From Paratinospora sagittata (lineage: Eukaryota > Streptophyta > Magnoliopsida > Ranunculales > Menispermaceae): a DNA stretch of 64,000 nucleotides. The notes beneath the pieces are model-generated. The model saw only the letters and a list, made by a program, of their open reading frames with translations. It had not been told where the DNA came from and ran no database searches. The DNA is taken from the NCBI GenBank assembly GCA_035771175.1, contig CM069595.1, positions 1,963,056-2,027,055 of the forward strand, given 5' to 3'. Each line of letters opens with the position of its first letter. Within the stretch, counting starts at the first letter, position 1. Both the position numbers and the translations under genes were made by a program. Shown here piece after piece: positions 45,782-56,962 of this stretch.

Positions 45782-48700
45782 ATGCGGATCGACGAGGCAA
45801 AGCAGCTTCTAGGGCTCCCACCTAATTCTCTTCCCACTACATCTCAGGTACGTTTTCTTTCATCCGATTTTACTTGCTTCAGCTGATAATTAAGTTGTCA
45901 ATTTATAAGAGCACAATTTGAATTTGATAGTTTGGTTCTGTTCCTGATGTTTTACAATGATATTTTATACTGGTTTTATATTGTTTGTGGTGACGACTGA
46001 TTATTTCTTAGTATTTAAGACTTTTTAATTATTAGGAAATTAGAAATTTATTTTATATTAGAATGTAATTGTATTACAATTAAAATTAAGAGATTGGGTT
46101 AGTGTTTGATTTGTCTTACAATTACGATTTGTAGTTGAATTACAACTAGGAGTTTTTTCAGTTTATTGAATAGAAATAATAAAAGTTATTTCTAGTTTTT
46201 GTTGTGAGATTTGTGTGTAATTCTTTACTCTGCATGAGTTTGCCTCAATTTGTTGGTTCTTTTTTTCTTTTCTTTTCGGTTTCATAATTGTAGTGAAACA
46301 ACCTTACCAAACCCAGTTTCAAGAACCAGATCTCACACAAGAATTTATACAAACACGCACCAAGCAGATTGAAATAACAAGAAGATTCACAAAGAAAAAA
46401 GAAGAAGAAGAAGAGACAAGCACTTACGTGGATCGTAATGATCTACATCCACAGAGAAACAGCCACATATAGCTTCAAATTTATTCATGGAGATTTCAAT
46501 TACAGACCGATTACAGAGATTCTTTCTTCTCACACTTAGAAATTCCCAAAATGAACAGATACTAGTGGATCAAAAATCCAAAATAAAATACAATGCTCTG
46601 TTTTTTTATATACTGATATCTTTTTATATTGTGTTTTGATAACACAAGCACGTGACTCCTCGTATCTCTATTATGCTAATCCCCTATTTTTCTGATGTCG
46701 CTGAACACTTCTTCACAGAGATACACTCCAATCTAACAATAATAATTCTTTCGACTTCAAAATTTCTTTTCAAGTTTATTTTCTATTACAACTTTTTCTT
46801 TCTTTTTTTCATTTTTGTTTTAAGTGAAGCTATAATGTGGATCTCATGTTACAATTAAACTCATGTAATTGTTTCTAGTGATAGTATATATTTTTTGACA
46901 ATGGCAGATTAAAGCAGCTTACAAAAAGAAAGCATGGGAATCCCACCCTGACCGATTTCCACCACATGAGAAAAAATTTGCAGAGTCCAAGTTTAAATTG
47001 GTAAATATGGGAGCTCAGATAATTGATTATTCCAGCATTATATATACATCCCTATTTGTTATAGTTTTATCAGTCTTTTTATGTTTTATTTAATGACAAA
47101 TGATTGCATCTAATTGGGGCTCTGAGGTGTTTCAGAGGTTAGACACAAGATTGCCCTTCATGTGGCCTTGTTATATCTCTGTGTATTCCTCCAATTTGCT
47201 AATTTCGAACTAAACTTGTATGGGTCGATGATTGTTCAGGGCCAGTGAAACTTTGTAGCATTACTAATTTGAATTGATCACTGGGCTGTCAAACACTGGG
47301 CAAATATGATTATAATAAACCTAGCAATAGCTCATTCATCTGTAGATTACGTGGACATCCTGTTAGTATATCTTCTGTTGCTTCTATGTGCAAGAATCAG
47401 CTAATGTAATCTGTGTTAACATTGTTAAACATGTGATCTTGACATCATATGCAGCCTCTGTATGATAGACATCTAGGAATTACTCTCTTTGGAATGATTC
47501 GAAAATATATTTCATATACCATTATATGATCAAACAGAATTATTTAATTCCCTGAATTGAATAGTTTTTTCCTCCAGTATTTTTCAGTTCCATCTACAGC
47601 TGCTTGTGTCTGAACATTGTATGCTCATTTATCGCAGATTTCAGAAGCAAACTCATTCCTGCAGGCTGGTAATTGCCTTTCCTTTATCTTATTATATATA
47701 AAGGTTGAAGTAAATTAAAAAAAATTGTGGTTCACAAACTCACGCTAATTGTTTTGAAATGGTTAGTCTTCTTTTATATTTTGTGATGGAACATTACTTC
47801 TAATCTCATGGACCGATTTTTCTGTTTGGATGTCAGGAATAGAGATATTTATCCTTCATGCTTTAGATTGTATAACTTTGACTAGTTCATTAACTAGCAA
47901 GCTCCGATCATACGTCCTTCGGAATTTTCACTGAAAACCAGTTTCTTTGAAACCTGTCTTTTGTATATTTGTTTGCAAAAAACTACTAGGACTAGTAAAT
48001 GCCAATGATTTTGAACTTTGTCAACAGATTAGATGAACGATCTGTTAATATTACATGTGTTGCTGTAACTTTGTTTTAGTTTTTTTTTATCCTTTTATTA
48101 TTTTTAACATTTTCTGGTGTGAAAGTAATTGTTGTGAATTTAGTAAAACTCCATTTTATTGCTTTTTATCAAAATGAAACTAAATTTATCTCTCTTACTT
48201 CTTTTCACCCCAATAGTTGGATGGAATGAAGCCATTTTAGATACTAAACATGCTCAGAATTTGTGAGTTGGTTTGGGCAGTGAGTTTGTGAACCAGGATA
48301 TGTAAGTCACATTATTCCTAATAGAATAGATATATATAATAGAAGGGCAACTAACTTGTATGCCTCAATGTATCATTTCATGGCAATTACAGGTGCACGA
48401 TGCAGTTATTCAGGCCAAGGTGATTCTTATTATTATTTTTTTTTAATGATTTAGTCATTTTTCTACTGTTTTGGTTATGCTACGCTTGAACGTATGATTT
48501 CTTGATAAGCAGCATATGCTCGAGTTGTGAGAACCGGTACTCCAAAGGTGTATGGGGGACGATGTAGTAGTGCTTGGATTAAAGCACCATTTCTTATTAT
48601 AATAGCAGCAACGTTTACTCTCGGAGGCTTAAATGCTTCGAGGTGAGCAACGCCCCAGCTCCAACTGTAATTGCTTTTAAGGCCACTGTTTTCAGTAATA

Positions 48701-48784
48701 TATATGTTTGCGTTGTGATTCTTTTTCAGGGCATATCAAAGGCAAAAGGATGCGTATCCTTCTCACAATCCATTTCTTCCTTGA
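45782..48784 (+). CDS. Small J-domain protein with C-terminal membrane segment
   Basis: Six exons: 45782-45847, 46908-47000, 47638-47668, 48393-48419, 48513-48642 and 48730-48784. They join in frame to 133 aa. Too finely split to show as open frames, it was assembled from phases and splice sites. Residues 1-63 form a shortened J-like domain: MRIDEAKQLLGLPPN, helix II IKAAYKKKAWESHPDRF with HPD at 35-37, and helix III KFAESKFKLISEANSFL. A hydrophobic stretch at about 97-113 (APFLIIIAATFTLGGLN) is a likely transmembrane helix close to the C-terminus, leaving a short tail (AYQRQKDAYPSHNPFLP). This matches a conserved but little-studied plant DnaJ-superfamily group. It probably recruits Hsp70 at a membrane; which membrane is unknown. 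Intron 1 is about 1 kb, and intron 4 is 93 bases. Confidence 0.85.
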
Positions 48785-49449
48785 TGACTTATATTTGTTT
48801 TCGTTTGTGTATTAATTTAACAATTAATTTTTTATGGCTCTGCAGCCTGGATGTCTGTAATATTGACTCGACCTTAAACCGTCTTTGTAATCTTATTATT
48901 GTTATATGATACCTAATATTATACATAGTTCTTCATTTTTAACTTATTATGTTCTGTATTCTAACATCTTACCAATTGCTTAGCAGCAGATGTCACATAT
49001 CTTTGTTGCCTGTGACCATGCTCTCCAAAAATCTCATGATACAAGCAATGTGAATGTGAGGCACTTCCATTCCAGGTAAACAAATCCATCCCCAAACAAC
49101 ATGTTTTTGGATGAATTCACTGATTGATATATTGCAACTTGCAAACCCATTCTCTTATCTTCTTCTACTCATCACCTCTTCATTCCCATCTCAATTGCCT
49201 TAATATTCATGCTTGACAAAAAGCAAAAAATAGACAGCTATTGGCTAATAGTGCTTGTAGAATATCAACCATGTAGGCTTTTATTGACCCCTAAATATGA
49301 TTGAAATCGCGGCTCTACTACTGCAGCCCATTGAATTTTGTTTTTAAAATGCATCCCAAAACAATTATATATGATTTCATGATGTTCTATCATACTGCAC
49401 AATTTGAGTTACCTTTTACCTAGCGTTGTTTTTAGAGTCACTTCTGCAT

Positions 49450-49640
49450 CTTTTTTTTTTGGGTTCTTCACGTGGTGTTCCCGCCCTTCGAGTGAGATTA
49501 ATTCGTATTCAAGCACTGTAGGGGCATTGGGAGGCTTTTTTCAAGTGAACGTGACTAAGATGGGCATGAGTTTCAATCCTGAGATCTTCATCCTTTAACA
49601 CAAATTCCCGACTATCTGTATTTTGCACCAGGTTGGGTAC
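49450..49640 (-). repeat. SINE-like repeat, copy C
   Basis: The T-run at 49450-49460 is the tail on the minus strand. The body shares GTGAGATTAATTCG, CACTGTAGGGGCATTGGGAG and the CCCGCCCTTCGAG region with copies A and B. On the minus strand, GATTGAAAC near 49575 resembles a polymerase III B box. This supports a retroposed, tRNA-derived origin better than copies A or B do. Confidence 0.5.
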
Positions 49641-52604
49641 TTCAGCATCTTTTTGAGTTATGCAATTACTTCTTAAACTATGACCAAAAGTGACTCCCTT
49701 ATCACATTGGAAGCTGCATGTTTGTGCTAGTGTCCTCATCTTCCCCTGTAGGAGGATATGGTTTTGAAAGCAGAAAGTTAAAAACACCACTAATTGTGCA
49801 TTGGTCCACAACCCTTCCTCTTTACCACATCTTATAAGCCCTTTCATTTAGTGGCTCTTGTGCTGGGTGGAAAAAAGAAACATCATCAAATTACAATTCC
49901 ATGATGCAGACGAGAGTAAAGATGATTTGACATCCCACCCACCTCCTAGAACTAGAGGACTGCCCTAAAAGAAATAGTTCTAGAATTCTTCATTTTACAG
50001 TTTTGCCACTTCATCATTTATTGCATCTTTTGAATTTGGAGATCTGATCAAGAGCCCACCACGACTATAGTAACTATTTTTCCCTGTATTGTTTTTTTCC
50101 CCTGTATTCAGGGAATAGAGTTTCAAGTTGGTTTTCCATTAGGCTTCTTAACATCCTCTAAAGGTTCAAAAGTACGTCAAAAACCCAACATATTCTTTTA
50201 ATTTGCTCCTTATTAGAAATGTATGGATGATTCATCTCACCTTTTTTTCTTTTCTTGTGATGACTAGTTTATGAATTAATACATTTATTTTATTCATGTC
50301 AATTAATTAACCAATTTCTTTGTTCATGAAAATTATAACCTTAAATATAACTGTGTAGAATTTAGTTTTCATTTATTAAATTTAATATAACGATATGAAT
50401 GACATGTTAATTAAAAGTTTTTTTTCTTTTTTTTTTTGAGAATATGTTAATCATAAAAGTTGAATACCCAATATCAAATAAAGCTAGAATAGATCATTAT
50501 AAATCCATCAAAGCAAGTAATATGGAAGCTGAATATTGTGAGATTATATACTGTTTATTTAGTAGTAATTTTTGTATGCAAAATCAAATTTACCCTCGTT
50601 GGAAAAGAATTATTTGGGATAGCTCATGGGAAGCTCAATTGTTATTTTTTGCTTGGGCCTAAATCATTCAAGTTCAAACTTTTAATTATGCGTTTAGTGG
50701 CTGAGAAAATGAGAATTTTTTTTTAAAGAAAATTAGTAGTTTTCTTGAGAAATTTATAAGTTCCAATACTTGATTGTTAAGAGAGCCATGGAAAGGTTTT
50801 CACAACACCCCTATTTTCTTGCAACCCATAAAATATTCTCAAGTAGAGGGCTGAGAAAAAATATTTTCTCATAAGAAAATCACTTCAACTTGAAAAACAT
50901 CTACCTTATAAATTTTCTCACAGTTATTTTCCTTTCCAATCAAACAGCTGTGAGAAAAAAAAAAATTCCAGAAGATTTTTTTGAGAGAATTTTCTTAAGA
51001 AAAACCCTATTTTCTCATTTGTCATAAGCACCTTTCTTAAAAAACTTGTTGAATGGAGGAACGCAGGTGCCACAACACAGAAAAGAAACATCTTTGGATC
51101 AGCTGGTACTCTTGTTTGTTTTCTGATCAGTATCATGTTGCAAAGAGGCAACAATAGATGGGAGTTTGGTTTTGGAGGAAGTGGGATGAACACATGGGCA
51201 TGTTACATGCAGCTTGCTAAGATAATCAACTTACAGGAAATCTTCATGCTAAACTCAAAGGTGTTCATGGGTGCATTTGTGAAAAGCCACCAAGCTAAGC
51301 TATGCTGATAATAGTATCTTAGAAACTTAAGTAATTAATTACAAGAAGAAAGCTTATGCTCTCAGCCGATTTGGGGTGATCTCGAATAAAAGACAATTCT
51401 TTAAGGACTCAACTCAACCAAACATTTTTTCAATTACATGGAATCAATATGAATCTGGTTCTAATACTCCACTCTATCAAGTGTTAAGTCAGCATTCAAA
51501 TGTCCTAGCCCTTCACATAATCCAATTAAGATTTATGTCATAATTGATCTGACAAAATTTTACACTAGCTATCAACTATCTAGCGCAACCCTCCTTCCTT
51601 ACCTGGGCATGGGATCAGCTGTGACAGAGTTCTTTCAAAATAAAAAAGAAAAATACGAATACTCTTGCCAACAAAAACTCAATTCCCAACTACATAAATC
51701 TACTTTCTTGCACTCCGCTTTGTTCAAGATCAAGTTAACAATACAAATTACAAATAGCTATATCTTTTTTAATTATTTTTATCCATATTATTTTAATTGT
51801 GTCTCGACCTCTATAATTATTTCTTGCCAACAGAAACCGTTAATAGATTTCCTTTCTTGCTCACACCTTTGAGACATTCTTAAGATATTTCCTCATGATT
51901 TCTAGATTTGAAAAAGCTACTGGATCTAGACTAGAATGCAATTATAAACATAGAGTCAGCAATCAAGCCACTTACTAAAATTCAAACATGCTTTATTTTT
52001 ATAAGATATGATTGCTCAAAGCAAACAAATTCAAGGGCACAAGGAACATAATAGAAGCACATAACCACGCATAATAAGCGTAATAACAGTTTTCCTTCCC
52101 ACTAAAACAACAAAATAGAGATCCAAACAAACTGAACGTATCGACAAACACGCTTCTACATTCAACATTGAAGAACAAAATAGCAAGAAAGAAAGAAAGG
52201 TATAGTCTTTATACATAGATCATAAACTTCCTTTTTACGGGATTCCTCCCTCCAACTTCTAGAATATGATTAACAGCATACCTTGATGCCTTTTCACAAA
52301 TGCGTCCATAAATGCAGAGTTTAGCATGCATACTTCCTTAAAATTGATGGTCTCGTAAGTTGCATTTACGATTCCCAGATGTTGATTCTCCTGAAAAGCC
52401 AAACTCCCACCTAGCCTTGGGAAAATGATACTACATCAGAGTATATTGATTAGATCCATTCTCAAACTTTACCAGCTTACCCTGAAATATTTTTAACCAC
52501 TCTTCCCTTCTCTTCTTTTCAGTGTTGTGTCATATGTGTTTCTCCACCCAATATATATATTAAGATTCTCATTGAAGAAATTGTGAAGATCGAATCCGAT
52601 CCGC

Positions 52605-52735
52605 ACAATCAAAGATCAAAGCCTAATCTCCACCATCAATTGAATGCTTCATTTCTCATCACTATCTGTGACAATCAAAGATCAAAGCCTAATCTCCACC
52701 ATCAATTGAATGCTTCATTTCTCATCACTATCTGT
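52605..52735. repeat. Tandem duplication, 66-bp unit, two copies
   Basis: The units 52605-52670 and 52671-52735 are identical apart from the last base. Both start ACAATCAAAGATCAAAGCC. The unit length is a multiple of three, so the overlapping open frame repeats 22 residues, but nothing else suggests that frame is a gene. Confidence 0.9.
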
Positions 52736-53182
52736 AAAGCTTTCAATGAGCCTATGGAGACGATAAGTCAACAATATCCTATTTGCAGATTCCATCCAAG
52801 TAGTAGTCAATGACGAGAATTAACTTGAATGCTTTAGACTCAAAACAAAAATAACAACTGAGCTTTCCGTGAGCTATCCCAAATAATTTCTTTTCCAACC
52901 AGGATGGATGTGATTTTGCATAATGCAAACCTTCAACTTAGTATTACCTCCCAATATTCTAGTAACATCCTACAAAAGATCGACAAACGTAAAGAGAACA
53001 GAATTCCCATACCTTTTTGACTGCTCCACCATCTTAACAGTCAAACTTCTACCGTCCATACTACTTAATATTAACTCTGAAAGTTACTTTCCAAACAAGA
53101 TCCCCCTTCCTACAATTCTTGCAACAATTAATTCTTAATTCATACTTGTTAACAATCCAAGCTTTCTTCCAACCACTCATCA

Positions 53183-55721
53183 CTAGTCTTCCCAAGCAGC
53201 ACCTTCTATTTCTTCTGTATTAACCTCTGCAAGGGTAATAGTAATTGGCTGCCAGCCCTTTCCATTTGCCGAAATCCACTTCTTAAGAGTGATTGTCATA
53301 TTCAGAATTTGGAGTATATCACCCAATACAAAATCTTGCAAGCGTGAATTCCTTAGAACAATAGCAGCTTCATACCTGCCCATAAAAAGAAATAAAAAAG
53401 GTATTCCTCGGAAGAATAATAACTTATAAGGTCAAATAACCCAAAGAATCACCAAAGGCAATTACCTGCTTTGAGATGCCATCATCGCAGACCGTCCACT
53501 TCGTGAAGCTAAAAAACTATAGATACCATCCCAGACAGTCTGAGGGTATTGTTTATGTTCAATTGGATTCACACACCTCCAAAGTGGCTCATTCTTACCA
53601 ACATAATATTCCAATGCACCAACTGCGTGCTTCACTACCATCTGGTGCTTGACAGCACTGTCTAGAGCCTTCCTAACATCAACATTTCGATGCCTAGAGT
53701 CTCCAAAGTGAATACAATCAGTTATATTTGCTTCAGTTGGGGTCATTCTATCATTTTTTAAGGTGTTCAAGGCAAGTAAGATAATTCCTATAAGGCCTTG
53801 CACATATTCAGAGGGTTTTTGGCAACCTGAAGCTCCCCAAACACTTTTATCAGGAATAGGATTAGCAGCCGTTCCAGATGAAGTTGGATGTGGGAACTCA
53901 GGACCGCGAGGACGGTGTCTACTATTCTGCATGTTGTGATGATATGGTTGAGTGCTGTGGCCAGGAGCTATATTTTGTGAGACATTCAAATTTGCATGAC
54001 TTAATGAACCCCTAACATAGTGAGGATTTGGTTCTCCATTTCGTTGTTGGAAACTAGGACGATGATGATGGATGCCATTGGGATATTCAGTACTATTTAG
54101 CTTAGGGATATCGGTGACATTCAAAGGAGGCGCAGAAGTAAAAGGGGGTGCCATATCTGGCCTAGGAGGAGGCAACGGACCAGAACCATTGGGAAGATAA
54201 TTTGGTGGTAAGACACGCGAAAAACTAGGCTGTAAAGGCATGTTGCTTGGCCTCACAGGTTGGGAGGGATACTGATGTGGGTAATTGATAGGAAAATTGC
54301 TTCCACTGTTCCAGGAAGATTCGGGATTGGATGGAGCGAAACCGGGGATAGGCCCACTTGTGGAACCATTGGGCTTATTAGCACCAAAAAACTCATGGGG
54401 AGCTTCTTTGAATTGCTTTGCTTGTGAATATCCAAGCTGATGAGAACCTCCATTGCTATGGGCATCTTGCATCCCACTAGGAGCACTGGAGGTTCTAGAC
54501 ATATTGGGTTGGCTGGGAAATTTTCGAGTTTGCTTCCCTTTATTTTTTTTAAGATCCGTACCCTTCCCAATATTCAAGAACTTCTGGTTTAACTGAGAGG
54601 AATTTTCAACAATGGGATCCAAAGATTGGCTCATTGGCAAGGCTTCAGAAGTAGAAGTTTTCAACGTTTCAACATTAGACCCATTGCTATTAGTAGCAAA
54701 TTGTGATGATTCACCATTTGCAAGAGGTGCTCCTCCTGCTAGAAGATCTGTCCAGAGCCATACAGACTTTGCCGCAGCACGAAGTGGTGCTGATGCATTT
54801 TGTGGTTGTGCTAGTAGTATATTATATTTTCTCAGACGTAATTGATGGAGTGCATTGGAGAAGTCACGATCACCAGAAATCAGCAAATAATTCGCAGGAG
54901 CTGGATTGTCCACAGCCCAAAACAACATGTCCACAAGAATCTTCTTATCACTAGCATCCTTAACACCTGCTTAGCCAAACACAACAATCAGTAACATCAA
55001 TCAATTAAGATCACAAAACTTAAACCAAAAAACAAATCTTTTCAGAGAATAATTACACCACAAGACAAGAAACCAGAAGAATTAGGATTCATGGCCAAAA
55101 TCAAGAAGACTTCAGTCCCTAACTAATTAAATTGCCCCTGATCACTGGCGGTAGCGATTTCTGCAGTGCTCTCCATCAATTGCGTATGAGAAGATATAAT
55201 ATACTACTAACAAAAGATCATTCATAAATCATAACAAGAACACTTAAAGTTAAGGATGCTAACAAAAGATCAACCGAAGCTATAAAAAACACCTAATTGT
55301 TAGGGATTCTTGACAAAAGATCATCTGAAGCAAATGAAGAACTAGCGATCAACAGCAACAACAACCTTGACCACAATCTATCAAATTGAACCAAAAATCT
55401 TTCAAATCCAATCCAAGTATACCACTCATCACACAAACATCTTGGGCTTGAGAGAGAAACAATACCAGCAGGAACATGGTTCAGTGTAATCCCAGTACTG
55501 GACAGAGCCTGCTGCACACTATGAGGAATCCGATTCGTGTCACCATACGCAGAGATCGAAACTCTTCCACAGTAATTCATATTCGTAAGCGCCGAGCTTA
55601 TGTTCTGCGCGATCGCGTGTGGATCGCAGCTCTTCGGAACATGACAGTTCTCGATGTCCCACCACACCGACGTCTTCACCTCCACGTACTGCGGCTCCGC
55701 TCCTCCGGCAGCCGCCGCCAT
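53183..55721 (-). CDS. NYN-domain putative RNase with LOTUS-like C-terminal domain
   Basis: Three exons: 55721-55466 (85 codons plus one base), 54966-53466 and 53375-53183, giving 649 aa. Residues about 17-160 form a NYN (limkain/MARF1-type, PIN-like) nuclease domain: [12 protein letters not shown] with Asp22, VDMLFW with Asp98, and [14 protein letters not shown] with Asp118 and Asp120. These acidic residues are where the metal-binding site should be. The middle (about 190-460) is low-complexity, rich in Pro, Ser, Asn and Gly. Residues about 470-545 ([20 protein letters not shown] through [14 protein letters not shown]) look like a LOTUS/OST-HTH winged helix that could bind RNA. Plant relatives are annotated only as putative endonuclease or glycosyl hydrolase (for example At3g62200). 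An RNA-cleaving role is inference from the domain. The 5' end is CCG-rich. Confidence 0.88.
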
Positions 55722-56858
55722 CGCCGTCGCCGTCGTTCCTCCACCGCCGCCCTTCCGCCGCCGCCGCCGCGTTCAGGTGCACGTTAGCATCCGTTGCCTG
55801 TTCTCCCCCACCCACCCACCCCCTCCCTCGCAGAGCCGGTGATGACCGGAAAACGGTGCCTGCGACCGGAGATTTTGGAAGATTAACAAAAAGCGACAAG
55901 AGAATTGTTGTTGTTAAAGAGGGTGGGTCGCCGGAGATTTTCACTGGCGGAAGTTATAAAACGCGACGAGGGAGAGTCTGTGAATGCGAATTTCTATCGT
56001 GCGCATGGGGGTATCGTTAACCCTGAGGCGCAAGGGAAGAAGAGATCCGAATTCGATAGTCCTTGGTGTTCGCCGTTTTGTCCACGTCAAGCACTCCGTC
56101 GTCTCGTCCTCCTCTCTCCCATGTGACCCTAGATTTGGCCGACGCGTCCTCGTCCGCATCATTTGCATAAATGAATTTTTTACTTATTCGCTTTATAAAA
56201 TCTTCAAAATGACAAAATCATGGAAATAGCATTATTATTTTAAGTAAGTTTCTTTTTTTAATCATATTTCTTCTTATTATTTTTACCATGTTGAGTTTTA
56301 TATTATATACTCTATCTCACATTCTATATTTAATTATACATGTACAATAAAAAATTGTTTAAACAATAAAAGAGTTTATCTTGGTCATAAATTTATTCAA
56401 GCTATCATCAACATTTCTTTTTAATGAAAAATGGACATGCCAAGGGTTAATACCATACCCGAGCAAGATCATCAGAGTAACTTGAACTCCAGTCTTCGTT
56501 AGAGCGATACAGTGACTACTGAATTAGGTTTTTTTTTTTTCTTTTTTTGTTAAAGTACTGAACTAGTTGAATCTACCTTGAAAGATCACATATAAATCAA
56601 TTTATTAATTAAAGTTCACAGAACTAAAAATAAAAATAAATCTTTCTCACAGTCAATTCGAAGTAGGAAAAGTGAAAAGAAAGAAATTAAGGGGTGATTT
56701 GACTGGGTAGAGACTAATTTGTTTGGGGTCCTGTCGTAGGTGAAACGGGAGAAGATCATCTTCGCCCATGTTGACCTTACAGTTATAGTATTGATGGTGG
56801 TGTCGTTGGGTGGTGGCCGATGTTTCTCCTTGTAGTCGTGCCTTGGGATGCTACTGAA

Positions 56859-56962
56859 GCACGCGGTAAGCCAATTAGGGGCTCACGTTGCCGTGACAAC
56901 GACGCGAAGAGCACGCGGTAAGCCAATTAGGGGCTCACGTTGCCGTGACAACGACGCGAAGA
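56859..56962. repeat. Perfect tandem duplication, 52-bp unit
   Basis: The copies 56859-56910 and 56911-56962 are identical over all 52 bases. The unit starts GCACGCGGTAAGCCAATTAG and includes the inverted pair CGTTG and CAACG around CCGTGA. Perfect identity points to a very recent duplication or to an assembly artefact. Confidence 0.95.

Larger units (their letters stand above)
48785..53182. other. Intergenic, 4.4 kb
   Basis: This contains the 3' UTRs of the J-domain gene and of the NYN gene (convergent). A SINE-like repeat lies at 49450-49640 and a perfect 66-base tandem duplication at 52605-52735. A stretch at 48990-49075 is open and ends in a good GTAAAC donor, so it may be an alternative downstream exon of the J-domain gene. 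No other gene was recognised. Confidence 0.5.

Noticed and set aside
48990..49075. Open stretch ending in GTAAAC downstream of the J-domain stop
   Set aside because: It may be an alternative or UTR exon, but no coding frame links it to the main transcript.
55476..56229. Arg/Pro-rich frames on the plus strand upstream of the NYN gene
   Set aside because: Products of CCG- and GAG-rich promoter and UTR sequence, antisense to NYN exon 1.
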